This document shows positions 1 to 9,176 of a stretch of DNA of 64,000 bases, piece after piece. The position numbers were made by a program, and so were the translations under genes. The notes under the pieces were generated by a model. It saw only the letters and a list, made by a program, of their open reading frames with translations, had not been told where the DNA came from and did not search any database. The stretch comes from an uncultured Clostridia bacterium (lineage in GTDB: Bacteria; Bacillota; Clostridia; Lachnospirales; Anaerotignaceae): positions 1 to 64,000 of the forward strand of contig CALWGC010000017.1 of NCBI GenBank assembly GCA_944378105.1, given 5' to 3'. Position 1 is the stretch's first letter. Each line of letters begins with the position of its first letter.

Positions 1-52
1 TGGTTCAAAACGGGTCAGACTATGCCAAAACAGGGCAAACAATCTGAAAAGG

Positions 53-87
53 AAAAACCCCGAAAACCGCATGGTTTCGGGGTTTTT
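53..87 (-). terminator. Terminator of the rplM-rpsI operon
   Basis: A G+C-rich stem (left arm ending in cccc-gaaa, right arm tttc-gggg) around a gcat loop is flanked by A5 and T5 runs, so it can act as a Rho-independent terminator just after the rpsI stop. Positions 1-52 lie outside any gene I can recognise. Confidence 0.85.
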
Positions 88-106
88 GAGCTGTTTTGAA
101 CTAAAA

Positions 107-499
107 TTATCGCTTGCTGAACTGCGGAGCGCGACGGGCTGCCTTGAGACCGTACTTCTTTCTTTCTTTCATTCTTGGGTCACGAGTCAAGTAACCTGCT
201 TTTTTCAGCGCTGGTCTGTAATCAGCATCTGCTTCCAGCAATGCTCTTGCAATACCATGACGGATTGCGCCAGCCTGGCCAGTGAAGCCGCCGCCTTTTA
301 CGTTAACCAAAACGTCGAATTTTGCACCAGTTTCGGTTACATCCAGAGGCTGACGAACGATCAGCTTCAAGGTTTCCAGACCGAAATATTCATCGATGCT
401 TTTTTTGTTGATGGTGATGGTGCCGTTACCTGGTACCAAATATACTCTGGCTACAGAAGATTTTCTTCTGCCGGTGCCGTAATATCTTGCTACTGCCAT
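107..499 (-). CDS. rpsI: 30S ribosomal protein S9 (uS9)
   Basis: This is ribosomal protein S9 of the small subunit, whose C-terminal tail reaches the P-site tRNA. The 130-residue protein starts [15 protein letters not shown] and ends in the basic tail RRAPQFSKR, whose final Lys-Arg is the family hallmark. An ATG eight codons further upstream is in frame, but the chosen ATG at 499 has an AGGAGGAAG-type ribosome site at the right distance and gives the normal family length. It follows rplM by 24 bases and is co-transcribed with it, the usual rplM-rpsI arrangement. Nothing is unusual about it. Confidence 0.98.
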   Translation of the reverse strand: MAVARYYGTGRRKSSVARVYLVPGNGTITINKKSIDEYFGLETLKLIVRQPLDVTETGAKFDVLVNVKGGGFTGQAGAIRHGIARALLEADADYRPALKKAGYLTRDPRMKERKKYGLKAARRAPQFSKR

Positions 500-523
500 T
501 TTTCTTCCTCCTTCCAAATCCAA

Positions 524-961
524 TTACGCATTGATTTCCAAAACTTCCGGTTTCTGAGCCGCATGTTTGTGGTCAGGGCCAGCGTATACGTGAAGTTTTT
601 TGATCATGTTTCTACCCAGCGCATTTTTTGGAAGCATGCCTTTTACTGCATGGAAGATTACTTCTTCTGGCTTGGTTTCCATCATTCTTCTCAGGGTGGT
701 CTGTTTCAAGCCGCCCACATAGCCGGTGTGATGGGTATACAGTTTCTGATCCATTTTTTTGCCGGTTACAGCAATTTTGTCAGCGTTTACAACGATTACA
801 TAATCCCCGGTGTCTACGAAAGAAGTGTAGATGGGTTTGTTTTTCCCTCTCAAAACCTTTGCAACTTCAGATGCAAGACGGCCCAGGGTTTTGCCTTCGG
901 CGTCTACAACATACCATTTTCTTTCAACATCAGCAGCTTTCGCTATGTATGTTGTTCTCAT
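524..961 (-). CDS. rplM: 50S ribosomal protein L13 (uL13)
   Basis: This is ribosomal protein L13, an early assembly protein of the large subunit. The 145-residue reading frame begins [20 protein letters not shown] and contains the conserved segments [19 protein letters not shown] and [10 protein letters not shown], and it ends in the typical [10 protein letters not shown]. An ATG two codons earlier (967) is only about 4 bases from the AGGAGG site, while 961 is about 10 bases away and matches the MRTT start of Bacillus L13, so 961 is preferred. It is the first gene of the rplM-rpsI operon and has a strong promoter and a roughly 150-base leader. Confidence 0.97.
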   Translation of the reverse strand: MRTTYIAKAADVERKWYVVDAEGKTLGRLASEVAKVLRGKNKPIYTSFVDTGDYVIVVNADKIAVTGKKMDQKLYTHHTGYVGGLKQTTLRRMMETKPEEVIFHAVKGMLPKNALGRNMIKKLHVYAGPDHKHAAQKPEVLEINA

Positions 962-1112
962 AAACATGATACCTCCTTGAAAATTCCAACTGTCCCCTTC
1001 TTTTTTGCTCCGCCGGATATTGTGGGATTATCCGTTGTCACAAAAAAAAAGAAAACTCACTTGATCTAGTTTCAAAACTCGGGGCTAACGAGTTTGTAAG
1101 TGGCATTCGAAC
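962..1112 (-). promoter_or_regulatory. Leader of rplM-rpsI, possible L13-type autoregulatory leader
   Basis: About 150 bases separate the predicted transcription start from rplM. The leader contains a perfect 7-bp hairpin (aaactcg at 1075-1081, cgagttt at 1089-1095) near its 5' end. Many Firmicutes control rplM through a structured leader bound by L13. I can see structure but cannot confirm that family by eye. Confidence 0.35.
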
Positions 1113-1118
1113 AGAATA

Positions 1119-1147
1119 ATTATAATACAATCATCCGTGTGTGTCAA
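1119..1147 (-). promoter_or_regulatory. SigmaA-type promoter for rplM-rpsI
   Basis: On the minus strand there is a consensus -35 TTGACA (1142-1147), a 17-base spacer and a consensus -10 TATAAT (1119-1124). The -35 lies just beyond the truA stop codon. Ribosomal protein genes normally have such strong promoters. Confidence 0.85.
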
Positions 1148-1157
1148 CCATCTTTTC

Positions 1158-1907
1158 CTATTTTTCGTACTGAATTTTTACCAATGTCAGTCCATTGGGG
1201 CCGGCTGTTTTTCCGGCTTTGGTACGGTCGCGGCTTTCCAAAATGGTTTGAAGCTGTTCTCTGGAAATCTTGCCTTCTCCCACCATCATCAAGGTGCCTG
1301 CAATGATCCGCACCATGTTATACAAAAATCCGTTTCCTTTGACGCGAATGACAATAAAATCGCCCTCTTTTTTCACTTCAATGGAAAAAATGGTGCGCAC
1401 GGTGGTCTTGGCCGTGGAGCCGGTTGCACAAAAGGCTTTAAAGTCGTGTTCGCCCACCAACACCTGGGCCGCCTCGTCCATGGCTAGGATATCCAATTGA
1501 TTGTGATTAAATTCAGAAATTTTTCGACAAATGGGGTTACGGTATGGCCCATTATAAATTTTGTACTCATACATTTTCCACACACAGTCATACCGTGGGT
1601 GAAACGTTTCGTCCACATCCACCGCATCCATCACCGAAATATCTTCCGGCAGGAAGGAATGGAGGGCCAAAGGCAATTTTTCTGTCGGTACGGTGGTATT
1701 GACCCGAAAGACCGCCCGTTGCCCCAAGGCATGGACGCCCCGGTCGGTGCGGCTTGCGGCCAGGAGGGAAATGGGTTGTTTGAAAAACTTCTCCATTCCC
1801 TTCACCAACGCCTCTTCCACCGTCGGCTGGTCTGCCTTTCTCTGGCCTTGCCAGCCAAAATAGTCACTGCCGTCATAGGCAATCGTTAACAGGATTCTTT
1901 TTTCCAT
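1158..1907 (-). CDS. truA: tRNA pseudouridine(38-40) synthase TruA
   Basis: TruA converts uridines 38-40 of the tRNA anticodon stem-loop to pseudouridine. The 249-residue protein has the catalytic motif ASRTDRGVHALGQ (near residues 51-63) with the nucleophilic Asp, the N-terminal AYDGSDYFGWQ motif and the conserved C-terminal AGPNGLTL segment. The length fits the family. An ATG with GGAGG spaced normally supports the start. It lies 12 bases after ecfT, so it is read with the ECF transporter genes, in the common Firmicute order ecfA1-ecfA2-ecfT-truA-rplM-rpsI. Confidence 0.96.
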   Translation of the reverse strand: MEKRILLTIAYDGSDYFGWQGQRKADQPTVEEALVKGMEKFFKQPISLLAASRTDRGVHALGQRAVFRVNTTVPTEKLPLALHSFLPEDISVMDAVDVDETFHPRYDCVWKMYEYKIYNGPYRNPICRKISEFNHNQLDILAMDEAAQVLVGEHDFKAFCATGSTAKTTVRTIFSIEVKKEGDFIVIRVKGNGFLYNMVRIIAGTLMMVGEGKISREQLQTILESRDRTKAGKTAGPNGLTLVKIQYEK

Positions 1908-1919
1908 ACTTCCTCCGCC

Positions 1920-2723
1920 TTACAACAAAACGCTCAGGACCACTTCCACCACCAAAAAGGCAACACAAACGGCCATCGCCCGATAATCGATGGCGCCAAA
2001 GGCCATCCGGTTTAGCTTGGTGCGATGCTCTCCCCCGCGGTAGCAGCGGGCTTCCATGGCCGTGGCCAATTCCTCTGCCCGGCGAAAAGCCGAAATAAAC
2101 AAAGGTACCAAAATGGGCACCAAGGCTTTTGCTCGATGCACCAAATTGCCCGTTTCAAAATCGGCGCCTCTGGCCTGCTGTGCCTTCATGATTTTATCCG
2201 TCTCGTCCAAAAGCGTCGGAATAAACCGCAAGGCAATGGTCATCATCATGGCAATTTCATGATAAGGCACCCCGATTTTTCCAAAGGGCTTGAGCAAATA
2301 CTCAATGCCATCAGTCAGCTGAATGGGCGTTGTCGTTAACGTCAATAGCGACGAGGCAATGATGAGCATAATCAAACGCAAAATAATCATCCCCGCCATG
2401 GAAAGCCCGCCGGTGGTAATCAAATACCAATCCTGGCCCCAAAGAGGGGTACCGGTTTTATTGGTAAACACATTGATGATACCCGTCAACACAATAATCA
2501 CAAAAATGCTTTGAATCCCCCGCAGCATAAACCGCAGCGGCACTTTGCTGGCCACCACCACAGCCGCCAAAGCCGCAATGGCCACCCCGTAAGTTGCCAC
2601 AGAGCCAATGCAAAAAAGGCTAATGATATAAATCATCACAGCAACCACCTTCAGCCTGGCATCCAGCCGGTGGATGAGGGAGTTTGCCGCATAATATTGT
2701 CCAATGGTAATATCCCGAATCAT
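1920..2723 (-). CDS. ecfT: ECF transporter transmembrane component EcfT
   Basis: EcfT is the integral-membrane coupling subunit of energy-coupling-factor importers. It links two ATPases to exchangeable substrate-binding S-components for vitamins and trace metals. The protein (267 residues from the ATG at 2723) starts [21 protein letters not shown], has several hydrophobic spans, and carries the family ATPase-coupling motifs near GADFETG and EARCYRGG, both containing Ala-Arg or Ala-Arg-Gly. The chosen ATG overlaps the ecfA2 stop as ATGA, indicating translational coupling. The frame could extend seven codons upstream, but that would overlap ecfA2 more. No S-component gene lies in the window. 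Confidence 0.94.
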   Translation of the reverse strand: MIRDITIGQYYAANSLIHRLDARLKVVAVMIYIISLFCIGSVATYGVAIAALAAVVVASKVPLRFMLRGIQSIFVIIVLTGIINVFTNKTGTPLWGQDWYLITTGGLSMAGMIILRLIMLIIASSLLTLTTTPIQLTDGIEYLLKPFGKIGVPYHEIAMMMTIALRFIPTLLDETDKIMKAQQARGADFETGNLVHRAKALVPILVPLFISAFRRAEELATAMEARCYRGGEHRTKLNRMAFGAIDYRAMAVCVAFLVVEVVLSVLL

Positions 2724-3577
2724 TTTTTCGTCCCCTGTAAACAATCAGAAATCGCTTTTGCCGCTTCTTCTATGGTGTAAATATCCTTCGGTAAGGAAAA
2801 CCCTTTTTGTCGCAGCCCCTCCAGAATATAGCTGACCTGCGGGGCCGCAAGGCCAATTTGCTCCAATTCTTTGGCATGGGAAAACACTTCTTTTGGCGTT
2901 CCAGAAAAGGCCACTTTTCCTTGATGCATCACAAAAATCCGATCAGCCAGCCTTGCCACATCTTCCATGCTGTGGCTTACCAGCACCACCAAAAGCCCAA
3001 GCCGCCGGTGCATTTCTTGCACGGCGTCTAAAATTTCGTCTCTTCCCTTGGGGTCCAGTCCAGCCGTTGGCTCATCCAACACCAAGACCTCCGGCTGCAT
3101 CGCCAAAATACCGGCAATGGCCACCCGTCTTTTTTGCCCACCGCTCAGCTCAAACGGCGACTTTTCATACGTTTCTTCCCCCATGCCAACCACTTCCAGC
3201 ACTTCTCTTACCCGCCGGTCAATTTCTTCTTCCGAAAGGCCCAAATTGGTTGGCCCATAGGCCACATCCTGATAGACCGTCATTTCAAAAAGCTGATGTT
3301 CTGGGTATTGAAACACCAGTCCCACCCGCTGACGAATCTCTTTGAGACGTTTTTTATCCTGATGAATGTTTTCGCCGTTTAATAAAATTTCACCGCTGGT
3401 GGGTTTTAAGAGGGCGTTTAAGTGTTGAATGAGGGTGCTTTTGCCGCTTCCGGTGTGGCCGATGAGGCCAATGAATTCCCCATCATGAAACTCCATGGAC
3501 ACATCGTCCAGTGCCGTTTTTGCCATGGCCGTCCCGGGATTATAAATATGGGTTACATGGTTGATTGTAATTGACAT
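2720..3577 (-). CDS. ecfA2: ECF transporter ATPase subunit EcfA2
   Basis: This is one of the two ABC-type ATPases that energise ECF vitamin and metal importers on the cytoplasmic side of the membrane. The 285-residue protein shows Walker A (GHTGSGKS), a Q-loop ([10 protein letters not shown]), the ABC signature (LSGGQKRR), Walker B ([12 protein letters not shown]) and an H-loop (VSHS). The C-terminal region of about 50 residues is typical of EcfA proteins. Its start overlaps the 3' end of ecfA1 by 25 bases and its stop overlaps the ecfT start, so the three genes form a tight operon. Confidence 0.95.
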   Translation of the reverse strand: MSITINHVTHIYNPGTAMAKTALDDVSMEFHDGEFIGLIGHTGSGKSTLIQHLNALLKPTSGEILLNGENIHQDKKRLKEIRQRVGLVFQYPEHQLFEMTVYQDVAYGPTNLGLSEEEIDRRVREVLEVVGMGEETYEKSPFELSGGQKRRVAIAGILAMQPEVLVLDEPTAGLDPKGRDEILDAVQEMHRRLGLLVVLVSHSMEDVARLADRIFVMHQGKVAFSGTPKEVFSHAKELEQIGLAAPQVSYILEGLRQKGFSLPKDIYTIEEAAKAISDCLQGTKK

Positions 3578-4422
3578 AAGGCACCTACCATTTCTTCTGT
3601 CGTTAAAATATCCTTCGGCACAGCAAGCCCCATCTGCCGCAGCCGGTATGCCAGTTCCGTGGCCTGGGGCACATCCAGTCCAAACCCTTTCACTTTTTCC
3701 ACCTGGGAAAACACCTCTCTGGGTGTTCCTTCCATGGCCACTTTCCCGTCATCAATGATGACCATCCAGTCGGCATCCACCGTTTCTTCCATGTAGTGGG
3801 TGATGAGCACAATGGTGATGCCCTTTTCTTTGTTGAGGCGATGGATGGTTTCGATGACATCCTTGCGCCCCATGGGGTCCAACATGGCCGTTGGCTCATC
3901 CAGTACAATGCATTCCGGCTCCATGGCCAACACCCCGGCAATGGCAATCCGCTGCTTTTGTCCGCCGCTTAATTTTGATGGTGTATCCTTTCGAAACGCC
4001 GTCATGCCCACCGTTTCCAACGCCTGGTCCACCCGGCGGCGAATTTCTTCCGGTTCCACGCCCAGGTTTTCCGGCCCAAAGGCCACATCCTCTTCCACCA
4101 CCGTGGCCACAATCTGGTTATCAGGGTTTTGAAACACCATCCCGGCGCTTTGGCGAATCTCCCAAAGCAGCTCATCGTCGGACGTATCCATGCCGTCCAC
4201 CCAAAGCACGCCTTTGGTTGGCTTTAGCAGGGCATTGATTTCTTTGGCAAAGGTGGATTTGCCAGAACCATTATGCCCCAGCACGGCCACAAAGGCGCCT
4301 TTTGGGATGGTGAGGGTCACATCATTGAGGGCCAGCACCGTTTCCGACCGGCTGCCCTTTTCTTCTTCCACCGTCCGCACATATTCATACGTCAAATGTT
4401 CTGCCCGTATCATTTCGCTCAT
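3553..4422 (-). CDS. ecfA1: ECF transporter ATPase subunit EcfA1
   Basis: This is the second ATPase of the ECF energizing module, pairing with EcfA2. The protein is 289 residues from the ATG at 4422 ([14 protein letters not shown]). It contains Walker A (GHNGSGKS), a Q-loop ([11 protein letters not shown]), the signature LSGGQKQR, Walker B ([13 protein letters not shown]) and a switch His (ITHYMEE). The frame stays open 23 codons upstream, but a purine-rich ribosome site (aaggaagga) and family alignment favour 4422. In many Firmicutes rplQ precedes ecfA1; here the preceding operon is clpC, so that synteny is broken at this point. Confidence 0.95.
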   Translation of the reverse strand: MSEMIRAEHLTYEYVRTVEEEKGSRSETVLALNDVTLTIPKGAFVAVLGHNGSGKSTFAKEINALLKPTKGVLWVDGMDTSDDELLWEIRQSAGMVFQNPDNQIVATVVEEDVAFGPENLGVEPEEIRRRVDQALETVGMTAFRKDTPSKLSGGQKQRIAIAGVLAMEPECIVLDEPTAMLDPMGRKDVIETIHRLNKEKGITIVLITHYMEETVDADWMVIIDDGKVAMEGTPREVFSQVEKVKGFGLDVPQATELAYRLRQMGLAVPKDILTTEEMVGALCQLQSTM

Positions 4423-4532
4423 GGCCAATCCTTCCTTGCTTCCTGTTTTTTCCTGTTCTCTTTCGCTTTTGGGCGGCAAAACCGCCGGCACTCTAATGTT
4501 TTATTATAACCGATTTTCCCCAAGAATGCTAC

Positions 4533-4572
4533 AAAAAAATAAAAAAGCCCCGTCTGTTTCCAGACAGAGCCT
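4533..4572 (-). terminator. Terminator after clpC
   Basis: On the minus strand a stem GGCTCTGTCTG / CAGACGGGGC with a GAAA tetraloop is followed by TTTTTT and a second T-run. It sits 10 bases past the clpC stop and separates the clp operon from the ECF genes. Confidence 0.88.
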
Positions 4573-4582
4573 TTTGGTTTGG

Positions 4583-7036
4583 TTATGCTTCTTTTTTGGT
4601 GAATGTCATCTTCCCATCTTCTGCGCCGATGACAACGGTATCGCCTGCATGGAAGTTGCCTTCCAAATAGCTTTCTGCAAACTTATCTTCCACTTCGCTT
4701 TGCATTGCCCGCTTCAACGGTCTTGCGCCATAGGCCGGGTCAAAGCCTACTTTGGCAATGGCCGCAACGGCTGCATCGCTAAATTCCACCGTAATATCCA
4801 TGTTTTCTTTGATCCGGGTGGTGATTTCTTTGGCTAAGAGTTTCACAATTTCTTTGATATTGTCTTCGTTGAGGCTGTGGAATACCACAATATCATCAAT
4901 CCGGTTCAAGAATTCTGGACGAAAGACTTTTTTCACTTCATCCATCACTTCTTTTTTCATGGATTCGTAATCTTTTTCTTCCTGCTCCGCGCCGTCGGTG
5001 GTATGAAAGCCCAATTTCTTTGGCGAAACGATGCTTCTAGCCCCTGCATTGGAGGTCATGATGATGACCGTGTTTTTAAAGTCCACTTTCCGGCCCTGGC
5101 CGTCGGTGATATGGCCGTCGTCCAGCACTTGCAGCAAGACGTTAAACACATCCGGCGATGCTTTTTCGATTTCATCGAACAGTACCACCGAGTATGGTTT
5201 TCTTCTTACTTTTTCACTCAGCTGGCCGCCTTCTTCATAGCCCACATATCCCGGAGGAGAACCGATCATTTTAGAGACACTGTGTTTTTCCATGTATTCG
5301 GACATATCAATTCGAATCATGGCATTTTCATCGCCAAAGAGCACTTCGGCCAAGGCTTTGGACAGTTCCGTTTTCCCAACGCCCGTAGGCCCCAAGAACA
5401 GGAACGAACCGATAGGACGTTTTGGATCTTTTAAGCCCACACGGCCACGACGGATGGCTTTGGAGATGGCACTTACGGCTTCTTCCTGGCCCACCACTCT
5501 TTGATGCAACAATTCTTCCATGTGCATCAACCGTTCTCCTTCGCCTTCTTGAATGCTTTTTACTGGGATTCCCGTCCAACCAGAAACCACATCGGCAATG
5601 TCTTCCGGCGTCACTTCTTTTTTGGCGTCGTGGTTGGATTCGGCCCAAGCTTTTTTGGCTTCTTCTAACTGTGCTTTCAAGTCGGCCTGTTCTTTTTTCA
5701 CTTTGGCAGCCTTTTCAAACTCTTCGGTTTTGATGGCTTCTTCTTTTTCTTTTTCCAAAGAAGAAAGTTTGTCTTCCAACTCTTTCACACCGCTTGGCGC
5801 CGTATAGCTTTTCAGTCTCAGTTTCGATGCGGCTTCATCCACCAAGTCGATGGCTTTATCAGGCAAGAAACGGTCGGTGATATACCGTTCGCTCATCTTC
5901 ACGGCAGCCACGATCGCTTCGTCACTGATTTTTACGGCATGGTGGGCTTCGTATTTATCCTTCAAGCCTCGCAGCATTTCAATGGCGTTTTCTTCGGAAG
6001 GTTCTTCCACTTTCACTGGCTGGAATCTCCGTTCCAAAGCGGCATCTTTTTCGATATATTTCCGGTATTCGGCCAAGGTGGTGGCACCAATCAGCTGGAT
6101 TTCGCCACGGGCCAGGGACGGTTTCAAGATGTTGGAGGCATCGATGGCGCCTTCGGCCCCGCCGGCCCCGATGATGGTATGGATTTCATCGATGAACAGT
6201 ACAATCTGCCCATCTTTTTTCACTTCATCCATCACGCTTTTGATTCTTTCTTCAAACTCGCCTCTGTACTTACTGCCGGCCACCATAGAGGAAATATCCA
6301 GACAAACCACCCTCTTGTTTTTCAAGATTTCTGGAATATCGCCTTTGACAATTTTTTGTGCCAATCCTTCCACAATGGCCGTTTTCCCAACGCCGGGATC
6401 GCCCACCAGACAAGGATTGTTTTTGGTACGACGGCTTAAAATCTGGATCACACGCTGAATTTCCTCATCTCGACCAATGATGGGGTCAAACTTATTTTCT
6501 TTGGCCATTTGGGTGAAATCGCGGCTATATTTATCCAAGTTTGGCGTAGCAGAATTGCCGCCTTTGCCCTGGCCCATGGAAGCGCCATTGCCCAGGCCGC
6601 CTTCGCCTTCGCCAAGCATGCCTAAAATTTCTTCATACACTCTTTGGATGTTGACACCCAGGGCTAGCAAAATCCGCACGGCCACACAGTCCGTTTCGTT
6701 TAAGAGGGCCATCAAAATATGTTCCGTGCCCACATAGCCGGTTCCCATATTGTTGGCTTCCTGTATCGAACGGTCCAAAATCCGTTTGACTCTTGGTGTA
6801 TAATCCTGCAGGGCGCCACCGTTACCGGTGCCGATCATTTCCTGCACTTTTTTTCTGATATCTTCTTCCATCACACCCTGGCTTTCCATGGCCTTGGCGG
6901 CAACGCTGTCTTGCACGCCAATGAGCCCCAGCAGCAGGTGCTCTGTCCCCACATAGTTGTGGCCCATGGCCGCCGCATTGTTTTGCGCCGCCCGGATCAC
7001 TTCTTGGGCTTTTTGTGTAAATTTGCCTTGCATCAT
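4583..7036 (-). CDS. clpC: ATP-dependent Clp protease ATPase subunit ClpC
   Basis: ClpC is the AAA+ unfoldase that feeds substrates, including proteins tagged by McsB arginine phosphorylation, into ClpP. The 817-residue protein has two N-terminal Clp repeats (residues about 3-145, each with a YVGTEH motif), AAA domain 1 with Walker A GDPGVGKT (212-219), a coiled middle domain with a UVR-like segment (about 425-465), and AAA domain 2 with GPTGVGKT and the sensor segment [12 protein letters not shown]. It is the last gene of mcsA-mcsB-clpC, 31 bases after mcsB. Two adjacent ATGs are possible starts. Regulation probably comes from the repeat operators upstream of mcsA. Confidence 0.97.
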   Translation of the reverse strand: MMQGKFTQKAQEVIRAAQNNAAAMGHNYVGTEHLLLGLIGVQDSVAAKAMESQGVMEEDIRKKVQEMIGTGNGGALQDYTPRVKRILDRSIQEANNMGTGYVGTEHILMALLNETDCVAVRILLALGVNIQRVYEEILGMLGEGEGGLGNGASMGQGKGGNSATPNLDKYSRDFTQMAKENKFDPIIGRDEEIQRVIQILSRRTKNNPCLVGDPGVGKTAIVEGLAQKIVKGDIPEILKNKRVVCLDISSMVAGSKYRGEFEERIKSVMDEVKKDGQIVLFIDEIHTIIGAGGAEGAIDASNILKPSLARGEIQLIGATTLAEYRKYIEKDAALERRFQPVKVEEPSEENAIEMLRGLKDKYEAHHAVKISDEAIVAAVKMSERYITDRFLPDKAIDLVDEAASKLRLKSYTAPSGVKELEDKLSSLEKEKEEAIKTEEFEKAAKVKKEQADLKAQLEEAKKAWAESNHDAKKEVTPEDIADVVSGWTGIPVKSIQEGEGERLMHMEELLHQRVVGQEEAVSAISKAIRRGRVGLKDPKRPIGSFLFLGPTGVGKTELSKALAEVLFGDENAMIRIDMSEYMEKHSVSKMIGSPPGYVGYEEGGQLSEKVRRKPYSVVLFDEIEKASPDVFNVLLQVLDDGHITDGQGRKVDFKNTVIIMTSNAGARSIVSPKKLGFHTTDGAEQEEKDYESMKKEVMDEVKKVFRPEFLNRIDDIVVFHSLNEDNIKEIVKLLAKEITTRIKENMDITVEFSDAAVAAIAKVGFDPAYGARPLKRAMQSEVEDKFAESYLEGNFHAGDTVVIGAEDGKMTFTKKEA

Positions 7037-7067
7037 AAAAACCCCCTTTCAAGGTTTGCGTTTTTCC

Positions 7068-8096
7068 TCAATGGCTGCCGCGAAAGACTTGGCGCAGCAG
7101 ATTGGCTCTGGCCACATCCCGCTGGGCAGCTGTTTTGCTCCCGCCTTGCTGCATATGGCAAGGTTGGGTTTCAATAAAGATTTGGTACATGGTTTTTGGA
7201 TAGTTCCAATGGAAAATCCCTTCCTGAGCGCCTTCTCGTAACAAAGACAGACACTGGGCTGCCTCGTTGGCAGAAATGCGTCTGGCCTGTTCCAGCACGC
7301 CCAAGGCACGATACACCTGGTCTTCATAGGCCACTTCGTCTTTTTCACGAATGGCTTTTCGGGCCTTTTGCTCCTGTTCTTTGACCAGATGGATGGCATT
7401 TTTCAAGTTTTTGATGATTTCTTCTTCCGACTGGCCCAAGGTGATTTGGTTGGAGATTTGATAGATACCGCCCAAAGAATCACTGCCTTCGCCATAAATC
7501 CCCCGTACCGTAATACCAAAACGGCTTAAGGTACGGCTTAAGTGTGGCATCTGGCCGGTTTTTTCCAGGCTTGGTACATGGACCATAAAGCTGGCCCGTA
7601 AGCCGGTACCCATGTTGGTTGGGCAAGCGGTGATGAAACCGGCCTGCTCATGATAAGCATATTCTACCGTTTCTTCAATTAAGTTATCCAATTTATCGGC
7701 CAAATCCCATGCGGCGTCGATATCTTCGCCGGGGCAGATGGTTTGAATCCGCACATGGTCTTCTTCGTTGATCATAATGCTGACCGTTTCGTCATCCTTC
7801 ACCATTACGGCACAAGGTTTTTGCTGCTGGGCCAAAACGGGACTGATGATATGGCTTTCCACCATGGTCCGTTTTTCTTCCATCGGCAAGGTATCCACCC
7901 GGCGGAACAAAAACGTATTGGCCAATGGCGTACGGTCGTTCATCACGGCGTCTTTGACCATCTTTAACACTTCTTCTGCCTCTTCTTGTTTCATCTGAAC
8001 CGGAAACGGAAATTTTTTGACGTTTCTGGCCAAACGGACTCTGCTGCTGATGACAATGCCATCGTTGACAACACTGTTTTCATACCATTTTGCCAT
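7068..8096 (-). CDS. mcsB: Protein-arginine kinase McsB
   Basis: McsB phosphorylates arginine residues on misfolded or regulatory proteins, marking them for ClpC-ClpP degradation. The 342-residue protein resembles the phosphagen-kinase catalytic domain: SSRVRLARNV near residue 17, the catalytic-loop TACPTNMGTGLRASFMVH near residue 160-180, and GIYGEGS. The start has AGGAGG eight bases upstream and lies three bases after the mcsA stop, so translation is coupled. McsA is its activator. In most Firmicutes ctsR heads this operon, but here it is absent. Confidence 0.96.
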   Translation of the reverse strand: MAKWYENSVVNDGIVISSRVRLARNVKKFPFPVQMKQEEAEEVLKMVKDAVMNDRTPLANTFLFRRVDTLPMEEKRTMVESHIISPVLAQQQKPCAVMVKDDETVSIMINEEDHVRIQTICPGEDIDAAWDLADKLDNLIEETVEYAYHEQAGFITACPTNMGTGLRASFMVHVPSLEKTGQMPHLSRTLSRFGITVRGIYGEGSDSLGGIYQISNQITLGQSEEEIIKNLKNAIHLVKEQEQKARKAIREKDEVAYEDQVYRALGVLEQARRISANEAAQCLSLLREGAQEGIFHWNYPKTMYQIFIETQPCHMQQGGSKTAAQRDVARANLLRQVFRGSH

Positions 8097-8099
8097 AGG

Positions 8100-8618
8100 T
8101 CATTCCTCCTTTCCCAGTTGACGAATGCGGTCTCTCAATTTTGCCGCTTCTTCAAATTCTTCTTTTTCAATGGCAACTGCCAATTTTCTCTTCAAGGTTC
8201 CAATTTCCCGCCGGGCCATCATCTGTCCGCCGCTTTTTTGTGGGATCTTTCCTTTGTGCTCATTGCTGCCATGGATGCTTTTGAGTGTTGGCTGCAAATA
8301 AGGACCAAAGGTATCATAGCAAGCCGCACAGCCAAGTTTGCCGCCTTGCTTAAACTGTTCCAACGTCATGCCGCACACCGGGCATCTGGTTCCACTTGCT
8401 TTTGTGCCCAGGGCTTCCGGCGCAGCAGAAAAATGAAACATATCCTGAAACATATCATCAAACAGCTGGCCAAACCCATTGTGTCCCCACGTCATATCCT
8501 GCCAGTACCCACCTTCTTCCGCGCAGGCCGCACAGAGATGTTGTTCGGTTGTGACACCGTTTACCACTTGTTTGAGATGCACCGTTGCCGGATTTTTTTT
8601 GCATTTTTCACACAACAT
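8100..8618 (-). CDS. mcsA: McsA, zinc-finger and UVR-motif activator of McsB
   Basis: McsA binds and stimulates the arginine kinase McsB. The 172-residue protein contains four Cys-pair motifs (CEKC, CAAC, CPVC, CAAC), which would form two treble-clef zinc fingers, and ends in a UVR motif (LAVAIEKEEFEEAAKLRDRIR). It is the first gene of mcsA-mcsB-clpC. The ATG at 8618 has AGGAGG nine bases upstream, and a 27-bp inverted repeat ends four bases before that site. The operon lacks ctsR, which normally precedes mcsA. Confidence 0.94.
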   Translation of the reverse strand: MLCEKCKKNPATVHLKQVVNGVTTEQHLCAACAEEGGYWQDMTWGHNGFGQLFDDMFQDMFHFSAAPEALGTKASGTRCPVCGMTLEQFKQGGKLGCAACYDTFGPYLQPTLKSIHGSNEHKGKIPQKSGGQMMARREIGTLKRKLAVAIEKEEFEEAAKLRDRIRQLGKEE

Positions 8619-8637
8619 AAGTCAACGCCTCCTATTA

Positions 8638-8664
8638 TTAGCCACCAAGCCAAGTGATTGCTAA
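8638..8664 (-). promoter_or_regulatory. CIRCE-like 27-bp operator, proximal copy
   Basis: Read on the minus strand this is TTAGCAATC, nine bases, GGTGGCTAA. It has the 9-9-9 architecture of CIRCE (TTAGCACTC-N9-GAGTGCTAA) and matches it at 14 of 18 arm positions. It lies four bases upstream of the mcsA ribosome-binding site, within the transcribed leader, so it could act on DNA or as an RNA stem near the start codon. Confidence 0.6.
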
Positions 8665-8778
8665 TTTCATTCCAAAAAAGAACAAGATGTCGCAATCTCC
8701 TCCTTTTCTTTTGCTCCTCCCCACGACGTTGTTGTTTTTGTTCTGTCCCAGAGCGGCTTTGGCATCAGAAAAGGATTG

Positions 8779-8805
8779 TTAGCCACCAAGGCTATTGATT
8801 GCTAA
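8779..8805 (-). promoter_or_regulatory. CIRCE-like 27-bp operator, promoter-proximal copy
   Basis: This copy has the same arms as the one at 8638-8664 (TTAGCAATC and GGTGGCTAA) and differs only at three spacer positions. It begins about eight bases downstream of the predicted transcription start, the classic place for a repressor operator. HrcA is the obvious candidate protein. No tandem GGTCAAA heptads (CtsR boxes) are visible. Confidence 0.65.
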
Positions 8806-8819
8806 TCTCTATACTTTGT

Positions 8820-8847
8820 ATTATAACGCTTTTTTTGGATTTGTCAC
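8820..8847 (-). promoter_or_regulatory. SigmaA-type promoter for mcsA-mcsB-clpC
   Basis: Minus-strand -35 GTGACA (8842-8847), a 16-base spacer and a consensus -10 TATAAT (8820-8825), immediately upstream of the distal operator copy. Confidence 0.75.
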
Positions 8848-8988
8848 TACTTTTTTGAAAATTTTTTTAAAATTCACAATTTTGTCATACTTTTTCACAG
8901 GAACGCCTGTTTGCTCCTTTCTTCTTTTTCTTTTCTCCATAAGATACGCAAGGGGCCAAAGAAAGTCTGCTTTTTTTCGAAAAATTTC

Positions 8989-9025
8989 AAAAAAAGTGTT
9001 CGCCTTTTTCGACGAACACTTTTTT
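8989..9025 (-). terminator. Strong hairpin terminator, A/T-flanked, possibly bidirectional
   Basis: Inverted arms GTGTTCG / CGAACAC are flanked by A7 and T6. It can work in either orientation and lies downstream of the cold-shock gene on the minus strand. Confidence 0.7.
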
Positions 9026-9060
9026 GGCTTCACTGTCCTTTTTTCAACCCCAAAACATGC

Positions 9061-9094
9061 CAAAAGGCTGCCGCGCAGACGACAGCCTTTTTTG
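9061..9094. terminator. Hairpin with T-run downstream of the cold-shock gene
   Basis: Arms AAAAGGCTG (9062-9070) and CAGCCTTTT (9083-9091). The longer T-run is on the plus strand, but no plus-strand gene precedes it, so it more likely serves the cold-shock gene on the minus strand. Confidence 0.6.
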
Positions 9095-9176
9095 CGTAAA
9101 GCGAGTTTCCTCATTTTTTTCGTACATCAAATGTATATCAAAATGAAAGTACAGTTGATTGCTTGGTGTAAAATGA

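Larger units (their letters stand above)
8619..9176. other. Intergenic control region of the clp operon and 3' region of the cold-shock gene
   Basis: This 558-base stretch has no convincing gene. From the clp side it holds an operator copy (8638-8664), a purine-rich leader, a second operator copy (8779-8805), a sigmaA-type promoter (8820-8847), and then two hairpins (8989-9025, 9061-9094) that terminate the cold-shock gene. The few reading frames in it are short and low in complexity. Confidence 0.7.

Noticed and set aside
71-1069. 332-codon frame on the plus strand
   Set aside because: It runs antisense across rpsI and rplM, both of which are unmistakable ribosomal proteins. Its translation is Phe/Cys-rich and has no recognisable motif.
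8619-8820. CtsR binding sites upstream of mcsA
   Set aside because: I looked for tandem GGTCAAA heptads on both strands and found none; only the CIRCE-like repeats are present.
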